Translations under genes and position numbers: made by a program
Part shown: one piece after another, positions 22,828 through 30,325 of the stretch
Numbering within the stretch: the first letter of the stretch is position 1
How the letters are laid out: each line of letters starts with the position of its first letter
Origin: Pseudonocardia kunmingensis
GTDB lineage: Bacteria; Actinomycetota; Actinomycetes; Mycobacteriales; Pseudonocardiaceae
Assembly: GCF_006716445.1 (NCBI RefSeq)
Contig: NZ_VFPA01000001.1
Span: 2,790,001 to 2,854,000, forward strand
Reading direction: 5' to 3'
DNA length: 64,000 bases
The notes under the pieces: generated by a model
The model's database searches: none
Told to the model about the DNA's origin: nothing
What the model saw: the letters and a program-made list of their open reading frames with translations, nothing else

Positions 22828-25212
22828 TCAGCCGTCGTCGTCCCCGTCGCCGCCGTCGTCGCCGTCCCCGTCGCCGTCGTCCCCGTCGTCGTCCTCGCCC
22901 GGGGCGGCGGGGGGCGGCGGCACGGTGCCGCTGCTGACGCTCAGCTCGATCGTCTCCCCGGGCAGGGCCGAGCCGTTCGGGTTCTGCCCGACGACGGTGC
23001 CGCGTTCGGCGGCGTTGTCGACGCTGCGCACGGACACCGCCCACCCGGCTTCTTCGAGCTCCTCACGCGCCTCGTTCTCCGGGTCGCCGATGACGTCGGG
23101 CACCCGCGACTCGGCGCCGCCCTCCAGGTAGCGGTCCTCCACCGGCGGCAACGGCAGTACCGGCTGGCTCGCGAGCAGCGGCTGCATCGTGCCGAACCAC
23201 GTCTCCGCCGGGGTCTTGCCACCGAAGATGTTGCCGCTGCGGCAGGGGAACGGCGCGCCCCCGCTGTCGCAGAGCGGGCGCGGAGCGCGCGAGTTGTCGA
23301 ACGTGATCACCGCGCCGGACATCTGCGGGACGAACCCGAGGAACGCCGCCGACTTGTGCTGCTGCGTGGTGCCGGTCTTGCCCGACATCGGGCGGTTCCA
23401 CCCGACCTCACCGGCGGCACGGGCCGCGGTGCCGCCGGGCAGCTCGTCCTTGCCGAGCGCGTTGACCATCGCGTCGGCCAGGCCCGGCTCGACCACCTGC
23501 TCGCACGGTGCCTCGGTGACCGGCACCGGGTTGCCCTCGGAGTCGGTGATCGACTCGATCGGGCTCGGCGGGCACCAGGTGCCGTGGCTGGACAGGGTGG
23601 CCCCGACGTTCGACAGCTCGAGCACGCTCGTCGGGCTCACGCCGAGGGTGAACGAGGCCAGGTTCTGGGCCTTGGTGACCTCGGCGATCGAGCGGTCGGT
23701 GGGCCGGCCGGTGCCCGGGTCGACGAACGGGGTGGTGGCCAGCGAGCGCATGCCCAGCCGGACCGCCATGTCCACCACCGGCGGGACGCCCGTGAACTCC
23801 TCGAGCTTGATGAACGCGGTGTTGGGCGACTGCGCCAGCGCGTCGGTGAGGCTCAGCCGCGGCGCGTAGTCGCCGGAGTTGGCCACCGGGAGCGGTCGGC
23901 CGCCGCCGTCGGTGTAGATCGGCGAGGCGTACCCGCTCGGCGGCACCGTGAGCTGGTAGTTGATGCCCAGCCCCTTCTCCAGCGCGGTGGCAGCGGTGAA
24001 GATCTTGTAGACCGAGCCGGCGCCGAGGTTGACCGGCTCGTACGGCAGCCCGTAGCTGGTCTCCAGCTCCTCGGCGTCCAACCCGAAGGTGCGGCTGGAG
24101 GCCATGCCGAGCACCCGGTGCTTCTCCTGGCCCGGCGCCACCACCGACATCACGTTCGCGACGTTGGGCTGCTTCGGGGGCACCTCGGCGTCCAGCGCGG
24201 CCTTCATCTGCTGCAGGACGTTGCGGTCGAGGGTGCTCTTGATCGTGTAGCCGCCGCGGTTGAGCTGCTCGAGCGAGAACCCCGCCTCGGTCAGGTACTC
24301 GACCACGTACTTGCAGAAGAAGCCGGCGTCGCCCGCTCCGTTGCAGCCGTTGGGCTGGGGGACGAGCGGCTCGGCCACGCCGAGCGGCGTGGCGAGCGCG
24401 GCCTGCGCCTGCGCCTCGTCGATCATCTGCTGGTCGCGCATCTGCTGGATGACGATGTTGCGCCGTTCGAGCGCGGCCTGCGGGTGCCGCACCGGGTCGA
24501 AAGCCGAGGTGCTGTTCACCATTCCGGCGAGCAGGGCCGCCTGCGGAACGGTGAGCTTGTCGGGCGTGGTGTTGAAGTACAGCCGGGCGGCGGAGGCGAT
24601 TCCCGCCGCACCGTTGCCGAACGAGACGATGTTCAGGTAGCGCGTCAGGATCTCGTCCTTGGGCAGCGACTGCTCCATCTGGAGCGCGATCTGCGCTTCC
24701 TTGAGCTTGCGTGCCGGCGTCTGCTCGGTGGCCTTGAGCCGTTCGGTCTCCGTCTCCGCCGCCACGTAGAGCATGTAGTTCTTGACGTACTGCTGGGTGA
24801 GCGTGGAGGCACCCTGCTGGATCTCACCGGATGCGGAGTTGGCGGCGAGCGCGCGCAGCGTGCCCTGCCAGTCGACGCCCTGGTGCTGGTAGAACCGCCG
24901 GTCCTCGACGGCCACTATGGCGGCCTTCATCGCGGGCGATATCTCGGCGGCCGTGACCGAGCGGCGGTTCTGGTTCTGCTCGAAGAACCGGGCGATCGGG
25001 GCGCCCGCCGAGTCGGTGACGGTGGTGGTCTGCGGCAGCGGCCCGTCCACCAGGTCGGCGGAGACCGTGTTGACGCTGTCGCCCGTATCACTGGCGATCA
25101 GCCCGAGGCCCGCCGTGATCGGGAAGGCCATTCCGCCGACGACGACCCCGGCGAGGAGCCCGAGCCCGAGCAGCAGGCCGATCGGCCGGGCGAGATGGCG
25201 CGGGAAGCTCAC
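22828..25212 (-). CDS. ponA2: Class A penicillin-binding protein PonA2
   Basis: A 794-residue bifunctional peptidoglycan synthase of the cell envelope. An N-terminal signal anchor (about 10-40) is followed by the GT51 transglycosylase (70-240; Glu103 in AIVAVEDRRFYQH, and QGASTLTQQYVKN), then the transpeptidase with SVYK at 400-403 (catalytic Ser400), SPN at 462-464 and KTG at 612-614, and one PASTA domain (702-762). The last 20 residues are almost only Asp and Gly. It is divergent from whiB4, as ponA2 and whiB4 are in M. tuberculosis, where PonA2 supports stress and dormancy fitness. The start is ATG at 25212. Confidence 0.93.
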   Translation of the reverse strand: MSFPRHLARPIGLLLGLGLLAGVVVGGMAFPITAGLGLIASDTGDSVNTVSADLVDGPLPQTTTVTDSAGAPIARFFEQNQNRRSVTAAEISPAMKAAIVAVEDRRFYQHQGVDWQGTLRALAANSASGEIQQGASTLTQQYVKNYMLYVAAETETERLKATEQTPARKLKEAQIALQMEQSLPKDEILTRYLNIVSFGNGAAGIASAARLYFNTTPDKLTVPQAALLAGMVNSTSAFDPVRHPQAALERRNIVIQQMRDQQMIDEAQAQAALATPLGVAEPLVPQPNGCNGAGDAGFFCKYVVEYLTEAGFSLEQLNRGGYTIKSTLDRNVLQQMKAALDAEVPPKQPNVANVMSVVAPGQEKHRVLGMASSRTFGLDAEELETSYGLPYEPVNLGAGSVYKIFTAATALEKGLGINYQLTVPPSGYASPIYTDGGGRPLPVANSGDYAPRLSLTDALAQSPNTAFIKLEEFTGVPPVVDMAVRLGMRSLATTPFVDPGTGRPTDRSIAEVTKAQNLASFTLGVSPTSVLELSNVGATLSSHGTWCPPSPIESITDSEGNPVPVTEAPCEQVVEPGLADAMVNALGKDELPGGTAARAAGEVGWNRPMSGKTGTTQQHKSAAFLGFVPQMSGAVITFDNSRAPRPLCDSGGAPFPCRSGNIFGGKTPAETWFGTMQPLLASQPVLPLPPVEDRYLEGGAESRVPDVIGDPENEAREELEEAGWAVSVRSVDNAAERGTVVGQNPNGSALPGETIELSVSSGTVPPPPAAPGEDDDGDDGDGDGDDGGDGDDDG

Positions 25213-25320
25213 GAGTCGTCAGGGTACGCGGGTGGCCCCGCCGCACCGGGCGGGTCACCGTCCACCGGATTGAGTAGTTTTGCTCGGTTTCCGATGGAAC
25301 CGCGGGCTCCCAGAATCCGT

Positions 25321-25344
25321 CTGTGCTGGTCATGACGAGCACAG
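25321..25344. promoter_or_regulatory. 24-bp palindrome upstream of whiB4
   Basis: CTGTGCTGGTCA (25321-25332) and TGACGAGCACAG (25333-25344) are inverted copies with one mismatched pair. The site ends 34 bases before the whiB4 ATG, within the divergent ponA2-whiB4 region, so it is a good operator candidate. Confidence 0.55.
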
Positions 25345-25378
25345 CGTTCACGCGTACGGGGATCCGGGGAGGACGACC

Positions 25379-25735
25379 ATGACGGGGCGGTGGAACTGGC
25401 GGGGCGCCGCGCGGTGCCGGACGGCCGATGCCGAAGGGCTCTTCGTCACCGGGGCACGGCAGCGGGAGGCGCGGGTCTTCTGCCGGACGTGCCCGGTGCG
25501 CACCGAGTGCCTCGCCCACGCCCTGGACCAGCGCATCGAGTTCGGCGTCTGGGGCGGGATGACCGAGCGGCAGCGCCGCGCGCTGCTGCGGGCCCGCCCG
25601 GAGGTCCGGTCCTGGTACGACCTCCTGCACGACGCCCGCAGCGCCCACTACGCGTCCGCGGCGGAGGAGACGGCGGCCGGGCTCGCCGCCGCGGCCGCAC
25701 AGGAGGAGGAGCCGGACCTGCACGAGTCGGCCTGA
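25379..25735 (+). CDS. whiB4: WhiB-family iron-sulfur regulator WhiB4
   Basis: A 118-residue Wbl protein, the same length as M. tuberculosis WhiB4. The four cysteines that bind the [4Fe-4S] cluster are at residue 12 (GAARCRT) and in FCRTCPVRTEC; the GVWGGMTERQRRALL turn and following basic helix complete the family pattern. GGGGAGGA at 25366-25373 fixes the ATG at 25379; the longer open frame upstream has no support. Position beside ponA2 and near the two ArsA-like ATPases agrees with mycobacterial whiB4, a redox-responsive DNA-binding protein. The palindrome at 25321 may be its own or another regulator's site. Confidence 0.92.
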   Translation: MTGRWNWRGAARCRTADAEGLFVTGARQREARVFCRTCPVRTECLAHALDQRIEFGVWGGMTERQRRALLRARPEVRSWYDLLHDARSAHYASAAEETAAGLAAAAAQEEEPDLHESA

Positions 25736-25747
25736 GGACCGGCGCCG

Positions 25748-26329
25748 TCAGGGGCGCAGCGACCCGAGCATGCGGAAGAGGGCGGCCAGCACGTCGTCCA
25801 GGTCCGCCGGGTCGCCGGTCTCGGCGAGCCACAGCGCCGCCTCGTTCATCGCCCCCGACAGCAGCCGGGCCAGCGGAGCCACCGGCTGCGGTGCCACCCG
25901 GCCCGTCTCGACCAGTGCGGTGAGCACGTCGGCGAGGTGGCTCGCGGAACCGGCCTCGTCCATCGCACGCCACTCGCTCCAGCCCAGCACCGCGGGCCCG
26001 TCCACGAGCATGATGCGCCGCACCGCGGGATCGGTGCTCGCGGTCAGGAAGGCCCGGCACCCCGACGTGAGCTGCGCCCACGGGTCGTCCTCGGCGTCGG
26101 CACGGGCGGCCACCGTGGCCCCGACCTCGGCCTGCACCTGCGCGAGCACCGCGCGGAACAGGTCGGTCTTGCCACCGGCGAAGTGGTGGTAGAGCGCGCC
26201 CTTGGTCACGCCCGCCTCGCGCACGATCTCGGCCAGGCCCACCGCGGCGTACCCGCGCGTGGCGAACAGGCGCCTGCCCACCTCCACGAGCCCGGCCCTG
26301 GTCCGTTCCCGTTGCTCGGCCCGCGTCAT
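25748..26329 (-). CDS. TetR-family transcriptional regulator
   Basis: A 193-residue repressor. The TetR helix-turn-helix is at 10-55 (LFATRGYAAVGLAEIVREAG then VTKGALYHHFAGGKTDLF), followed by an all-helical ligand domain. The ATG at 26329 is preceded by GGAGGTGCGG; an ATG six codons upstream (26347) overlaps the operator and is less likely. It diverges from a VOC protein, with two near-identical palindromes between the starts, so it very likely represses both itself and that gene. The ligand is unknown. Confidence 0.92.
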   Translation of the reverse strand: MTRAEQRERTRAGLVEVGRRLFATRGYAAVGLAEIVREAGVTKGALYHHFAGGKTDLFRAVLAQVQAEVGATVAARADAEDDPWAQLTSGCRAFLTASTDPAVRRIMLVDGPAVLGWSEWRAMDEAGSASHLADVLTALVETGRVAPQPVAPLARLLSGAMNEAALWLAETGDPADLDDVLAALFRMLGSLRP

Positions 26330-26343
26330 CCGCACCTCCGTTG

Positions 26344-26360
26344 ACATACCAGCGGTATGT
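26344..26360. promoter_or_regulatory. TetR operator 1
   Basis: ACATACC (26344-26350) and GGTATGT (26354-26360) are perfect seven-base arms around AGC. The site lies directly upstream of the tetR ribosome site and would block tetR transcription. Confidence 0.75.
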
Positions 26361-26374
26361 GAACTACCTTCTTC

Positions 26375-26391
26375 ACATACCGACGGTACGT
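26375..26391. promoter_or_regulatory. TetR operator 2
   Basis: ACATACC (26375-26381) and GGTACGT (26385-26391) repeat operator 1 with one changed base. Its centre is 31 bp from that of operator 1, about three helical turns, and it lies 16 bp before the VOC gene. Confidence 0.72.
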
Positions 26392-26407
26392 CAATGGAGG
26401 TGGGCAC

Positions 26408-26836
26408 GTGGAACTGACCAGCTTCTACCCCGTGATCGGCACGCCCCGACTGCGTGAGGCGCACGCGTTCTACACGCAGCTGTTCGGGTTCGAGACCACC
26501 TTCGAGGCCGACTGGTACGTCAGCCTGCGCCGCCCGGGCCCACCGTCCTACGAGCTCGCCCTGCTCGACCACACCCACCCGACGGTGCCCGAGGCCTACC
26601 GCCGCCCGGTGCAGGGGCTGCTGCTGAACGTCGAGGTCGAGGACGTCGACGCGGAGTGGGAGCGGCTCGTCGTCCGGGGCGGGCTCACTCCCGAGCTCAC
26701 GCTGCGCAGCGAGACGTTCGGTCAGCGCCACTTCATCGTCGCGGACCCGTCCGGGGTGCTGGTCGACGTGATCACGCCGATCGCGCCGGGTGCGGAGTAC
26801 AGCGAGGCATTCCGCGAGCCCGGCCCGGGGAACTAG
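26408..26836 (+). CDS. VOC-family (glyoxalase/dioxygenase-fold) protein
   Basis: A 142-residue protein with two beta-alpha-beta-beta-beta modules. The first runs from [20 protein letters not shown] to LALLDHTHP, the second from [18 protein letters not shown] to [11 protein letters not shown]. Many VOC proteins bind a metal through His and Glu; only some candidate ligands are evident, so it may be an antibiotic- or ligand-binding type rather than an enzyme. The start is GTG at 26408 with GGAGG at 26396-26400. Divergent TetR control suggests a role in response to a small molecule. Confidence 0.8.
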   Translation: MELTSFYPVIGTPRLREAHAFYTQLFGFETTFEADWYVSLRRPGPPSYELALLDHTHPTVPEAYRRPVQGLLLNVEVEDVDAEWERLVVRGGLTPELTLRSETFGQRHFIVADPSGVLVDVITPIAPGAEYSEAFREPGPGN

Positions 26837-26843
26837 TGGTCCC

Positions 26844-27995
26844 TCAGCGGGCGCTGCGCAACGGCTCCGCGGCCGGCTCGTGGCCGTCGGCCAGCCGCTC
26901 GCCGACCTCGCGGAGGCCGTCGAGGTCGGCGACGTCGCCGACCACCACCGGCACCCGCGCCACCGCGACGCCCGGGTGGGCGCCGGTGAAGCGGGAGAGC
27001 AGCCGCTCCTCCCGCTCGGCGAGGTCCACGCGGTCGGCGTGCAGCCGCAGCACGGCAGCGGCGAGCGGGGCCGAGCGCACCTCGTCGGCCGCGGCGCGTG
27101 CCTTCGTGGCCGACAGGTCGGCCAGCACCGGGTGGGTGCGGTTGAGCACGAGCCCGGCCAGCGGCATCTCCTCGTCGGAGAGGCGGTCGACGAAGTAGGC
27201 GGCCTCGCGCAGCGCGTCCGGCTCGGGGGCGGCCACCACGAGGAAGGCCGTGCCGGGCGAGCGCAGCAGGGCGTAGGTGGTGGTGGCCCGCTCCCGGAAC
27301 CCGCCGAACATCGTGTCGAAGGCCTGCACGAACGCCGACGCGTCCGCCAGCAGCTGTCCACCGAGGATGCTGGACACCGCCTTGGCGAACAGCGAGAAAC
27401 CCGCGCCCACGAGCTTGCGCAGGCTGCGCCCGCCCGCGCGGGCGGGCGCCGACAGCAACCGGATCATCCGGCCGTCCAGGAAGGTCGACATCCGCTGCGG
27501 GGCGTCGAGGAAGTCCAGCGCGGACCGCGACGGTGGCGTGTCCACCACGATCAGGTCCCACTCGCCGGTGGCCGCCAGCTGCCCCAGCTTCTCCATCGCC
27601 ATGTACTCCTGCGTGCCGGAGAACGACGTGGAGATGGTCTGGTAGAAGGGGTTGGCGATGATCGCCTCGGCCCGGTCGGGCTCGGCGTGGGCGTGGACCA
27701 TCTCGTCGAAGGTCCGGCGCATGTCCAGCATCATCGCGTGCAGGTCCCCGCCCGCCGCCGCCACGCGACCGGGCTCGTTGCCGAGCGCCTCCAACCCCAG
27801 CGCCTGCGCGAGGCGCCGCGCGGGGTCGATCGTGAGCACGACCGTGCGCCTGCCGCGCTCGGCGGCCCGGATCGCCAGCGCCGCCGACGTCGTGGTCTTG
27901 CCGACACCGCCGGAGCCGCAGCACACGATGATGCGCGTGTCCGGGTCGTCGAGGAGGGTGTCGATCTCCAGCGCAGGCGCCGGGCGGGGGCTCAC
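26844..27995 (-). CDS. ArsA/GET3-family ATPase (second of a pair)
   Basis: A 383-residue P-loop ATPase of the ArsA/Get3 family. The deviant Walker A is [14 protein letters not shown] (27-40), switch I contains [14 protein letters not shown] and switch [19 protein letters not shown]. It matches in length and position the second of two anion-transporter-type ATPases found downstream of whiB4 in mycobacteria (Rv3680). The GTG start overlaps the stop of the first ATPase (GTGA), so the two are co-translated and probably form a heteromeric complex. The cargo is unknown; tail-anchored protein targeting and redox roles have been suggested for relatives. Confidence 0.88.
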   Translation of the reverse strand: MSPRPAPALEIDTLLDDPDTRIIVCCGSGGVGKTTTSAALAIRAAERGRRTVVLTIDPARRLAQALGLEALGNEPGRVAAAGGDLHAMMLDMRRTFDEMVHAHAEPDRAEAIIANPFYQTISTSFSGTQEYMAMEKLGQLAATGEWDLIVVDTPPSRSALDFLDAPQRMSTFLDGRMIRLLSAPARAGGRSLRKLVGAGFSLFAKAVSSILGGQLLADASAFVQAFDTMFGGFRERATTTYALLRSPGTAFLVVAAPEPDALREAAYFVDRLSDEEMPLAGLVLNRTHPVLADLSATKARAAADEVRSAPLAAAVLRLHADRVDLAEREERLLSRFTGAHPGVAVARVPVVVGDVADLDGLREVGERLADGHEPAAEPLRSAR

Positions 27996-29017
27996 GAGGC
28001 CACCTCGGCGTCCTGCACCCCGACGCCCTGCGCCACCAGCGCCTCGGCGAGCTCGTAGAGCGATCCGAGGTCCACACCCTCCACGAGCTGCGGGAGCTCG
28101 AGGCGCGGCAGCGTGGTGGCCGCCTCGAGGCGCCCACGCGCCGCCGCCTCGCCGTGCACCCGCACGGCGTGCTCCACGGTCTCGGCCACGAGCCCCTCCA
28201 GCACGTCGGCGGGCAGGTCGAGGCCCGCCGAGGCGAGGCCGGACCGGATGCGGGCGGCGTCGACGCGCCCGCCCGCCGCCGCCGCGACCGACCGCTCGGG
28301 CAACCACTGCGGGCGCACCCGGTTGACGAACACGGCGCCGGTCGGGAAGCCGGCCTCGGTGAGCTCGTCGACGGTCTCGAGCGTCTCGGTGACCGGCAGG
28401 TCCTCCAGCAGCGTCACGAGGTGCACCGCGGTGAGCGGGGAGTGCAGCACCTGCACCACGCCCTCGGCCTGGCTGTGGATCGGGCCGCTGCGGGCGAGGT
28501 CGGCCATCGCCTTGGTGACGTCGAGGAAGCTCACGACGCGACCGGTCGGCGGGGCGTCGAGCACGACGGCGTCGTAGACGGGGCGGCCCTCGGCGTCCCG
28601 CCGGTTGACGCACTCCTTGGCCTTGCCGGTGAGCAGCACGTCGCGCAGGCCGGGCGCGAGGGTGGTGGCGAACTCGATCGCCCCCATCCGGCGCAGCGTC
28701 CGACCGGCCATCCCGAGCCGGTAGAACAGCTCGAAGTACTCCAGCAGCGCCGCCTCCGCGTCCACGGCGAGCGCGCGGACCTCACCGCCGCCGGGGCCCA
28801 CCGCGATGCGGCGCTCCTCGTAGGGCAGCGGGGCGGTGTCGAACAGCTGCGCGATGCCCTGCCGGCCCTCCACCTCGATGAGCAGGGTGCGCCTGCCACC
28901 CGAGGCCAGCGCCAGCGCGAGGGCGGCGGCCACGGTGGTCTTGCCCGTACCGCCCTTCCCCGAGACGACGTGGAGGCGGGCGGCCGACAGCGCTGCTGGC
29001 CAACCGGAGAACGTCAC
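27992..29017 (-). CDS. ArsA/GET3-family ATPase (first of a pair)
   Basis: A 341-residue P-loop ATPase. Walker A is [15 protein letters not shown] (19-33) and the switch II segment is [18 protein letters not shown]. It is shorter than its downstream partner and diverges in the helical domain, so the two are not recent duplicates. Length and order match mycobacterial Rv3679. No cysteines of the metal-binding ArsA type are evident, arguing against arsenite transport. The gene starts at 29017 and is divergent from a DUF4177 protein with 72 bp between them. Confidence 0.88.
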   Translation of the reverse strand: MTFSGWPAALSAARLHVVSGKGGTGKTTVAAALALALASGGRRTLLIEVEGRQGIAQLFDTAPLPYEERRIAVGPGGGEVRALAVDAEAALLEYFELFYRLGMAGRTLRRMGAIEFATTLAPGLRDVLLTGKAKECVNRRDAEGRPVYDAVVLDAPPTGRVVSFLDVTKAMADLARSGPIHSQAEGVVQVLHSPLTAVHLVTLLEDLPVTETLETVDELTEAGFPTGAVFVNRVRPQWLPERSVAAAAGGRVDAARIRSGLASAGLDLPADVLEGLVAETVEHAVRVHGEAAARGRLEAATTLPRLELPQLVEGVDLGSLYELAEALVAQGVGVQDAEVAS

Positions 29018-29075
29018 CGGTCCAGGTTACGAAAGGTGGCGCCCGACCGGCCGTCCGAGCGGGTGAGGCGCTGGC

Positions 29076-29081
29076 TACAGT
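29076..29081 (+). promoter_or_regulatory. Candidate -10 box upstream of the DUF4177 gene
   Basis: TACAGT ends eight bases before the ATG at 29090 and there is no ribosome binding site, consistent with a leaderless transcript. Confidence 0.5.
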
Positions 29082-29089
29082 GACTTTCC

Positions 29090-29263
29090 ATGAGCAATGG
29101 CGAGGTCACCAGGTGGGAGTACCTCACCGCCCCGGTCCTTATCCACAACACGCAGGCGATCCTCAACAACTTCGGGCGTGACGGCTGGGAGCTCGTCTCC
29201 GTCACCACCGGCGCCAACCCGGAGCAGCTCGTGGCGTGGTTCAAGCGGCCGGTGCGCGGATGA
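29090..29263 (+). CDS. Small DUF4177-type protein
   Basis: A 57-residue protein, MSNGEVTRWEYLTAPVLIHN onward, with the WEY and GRDGWELVSVT pattern of the DUF4177 family, a compact beta-rich fold of unknown role. It is too short for many gene finders. Its stop overlaps the ATG of the RidA gene (ATGA), so they form an operon, as does the similarly placed pair in mycobacteria. A -10-like TACAGT precedes the ATG directly. Confidence 0.8.
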   Translation: MSNGEVTRWEYLTAPVLIHNTQAILNNFGRDGWELVSVTTGANPEQLVAWFKRPVRG

Positions 29264-29727
29264 GCACGTCCCCGAGCGCCCGGCTCGCCGAGCTGGGCAT
29301 CACGCTCCCGTCCGTGCCCGCGCCAGCGGGGTCCTACGTCCCGGCGCGCCGCACCGGCTCCCTGGTGTTCACCGCGGGCCAGGTGCCGTTCGTCGACGGG
29401 AAACCGGCCGCGCTGGGCAAGGTGGGCGCGGAGGTCGACGCCGACGAGGCCTACCGGATGGCCCGGCTGTGCGCGCTCAACGCGCTCGCCGCCGTCCACT
29501 CCCTCGTGGGCATCGACTCGGTCACGGGCATCGTGAAGGTCGTCGGCTTCGTCGCGTCGGCGCCGGGCTTCACCGGGCAGCCCAAGGTCATCAACGGCGC
29601 GTCGGACCTGCTCGGCGAGGTCTTCGGCGAGGCAGGCCTGCACGCGCGGTCCGCCGTCGGCGTCGCGGAGCTGCCGCTCGGGGTCCCGGTCGAGGTGGAG
29701 CTGGTCGTCGAGCTGGGCACCGCGTGA
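29260..29727 (+). CDS. RidA/YjgF/YER057c-family protein
   Basis: A 155-residue member of the RidA superfamily, whose typical members hydrolyse reactive enamine/imine intermediates. Family features are LVFTAGQVPFVDGKPAALGK, the helix AYRMARLCALNALAAVHSLV and SAVGVAELPLGVPVEVELVV at the end. It has AVGVAELP where archetypal RidA has an arginine (SRxAV), so it belongs to the group of longer actinobacterial proteins (like Rv3678c) whose deaminase activity is uncertain. It is coupled to the DUF4177 gene upstream and, by GTGA, to the unrecognised gene downstream. Confidence 0.85.
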   Translation: MSTSPSARLAELGITLPSVPAPAGSYVPARRTGSLVFTAGQVPFVDGKPAALGKVGAEVDADEAYRMARLCALNALAAVHSLVGIDSVTGIVKVVGFVASAPGFTGQPKVINGASDLLGEVFGEAGLHARSAVGVAELPLGVPVEVELVVELGTA

Positions 29728-30293
29728 CCGGTCCCGACCCGGCCTGCCACGAGCTGCTGCTGCGCCTTGCCGGCCGGTTGCCGGACGAACTGCTGTGGCG
29801 CATGCGCGACTGGCTCGCCGGCGGCGGGCGCGAGGTCATCGGCGCCACCCTGCCCCGCGAGCTGCTGCGCCACCGCGTCGGGCTCACCGACGACGAGCGC
29901 GACCTGCTCGAGGTGGCCGTGGGCTCCGCCCACCCGCTGCTCGACGCCGTGCTGCCCGCGTCGGCACCGCACGACCCGCCCGCGGCCTTCCACCCCGGCG
30001 ACCGCGCCGTCGACACCGTTGCGCTGGCTGTGCTCGCCGTCGTCCGGGGGCATCCCGGCTGCGTCGAGCTGCGCCAGTGCTGGCGCGGCGGGCAGCGGGT
30101 CGTCCTCGTGCTCGGCGCCGAGCGGCCCTGGGAGCTCGCCGGCACGCTGCAACGGCTGCTGCGCGCCCACGGCGACCGCACACCGTGCGTGGAGGTGCTC
30201 CCACCGCACGGGGAGCCCCCGGCCTACCACCAGGCAGCCATCATCGGTTCCGCGCCGCTCTGGAGATCCGCGGCGGCGCTGGTCGGCGCGTGA
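29724..30293 (+). CDS. Unrecognised protein, paralogue of the next gene
   Basis: A 189-residue protein I do not recognise. It starts at the GTG overlapping the RidA stop. The N-terminal helical part (ELLLRLAGRLPDELLWRMRD) and a C-terminal alpha/beta part (VVLVLGAERPWELAGTLQRL; CVEVLPPHGEPPAYHQAAII) both reappear, in the same order, in the next gene, so the two are tandem paralogues. No catalytic motif, signal peptide or membrane segment is seen. Position in the DUF4177-RidA operon suggests expression with those genes. Confidence 0.7.
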   Translation: MTGPDPACHELLLRLAGRLPDELLWRMRDWLAGGGREVIGATLPRELLRHRVGLTDDERDLLEVAVGSAHPLLDAVLPASAPHDPPAAFHPGDRAVDTVALAVLAVVRGHPGCVELRQCWRGGQRVVLVLGAERPWELAGTLQRLLRAHGDRTPCVEVLPPHGEPPAYHQAAIIGSAPLWRSAAALVGA

Positions 30294-30325
30294 GGGGAGC
30301 CGCCGACGGAACGGAAGGAGGCCAG

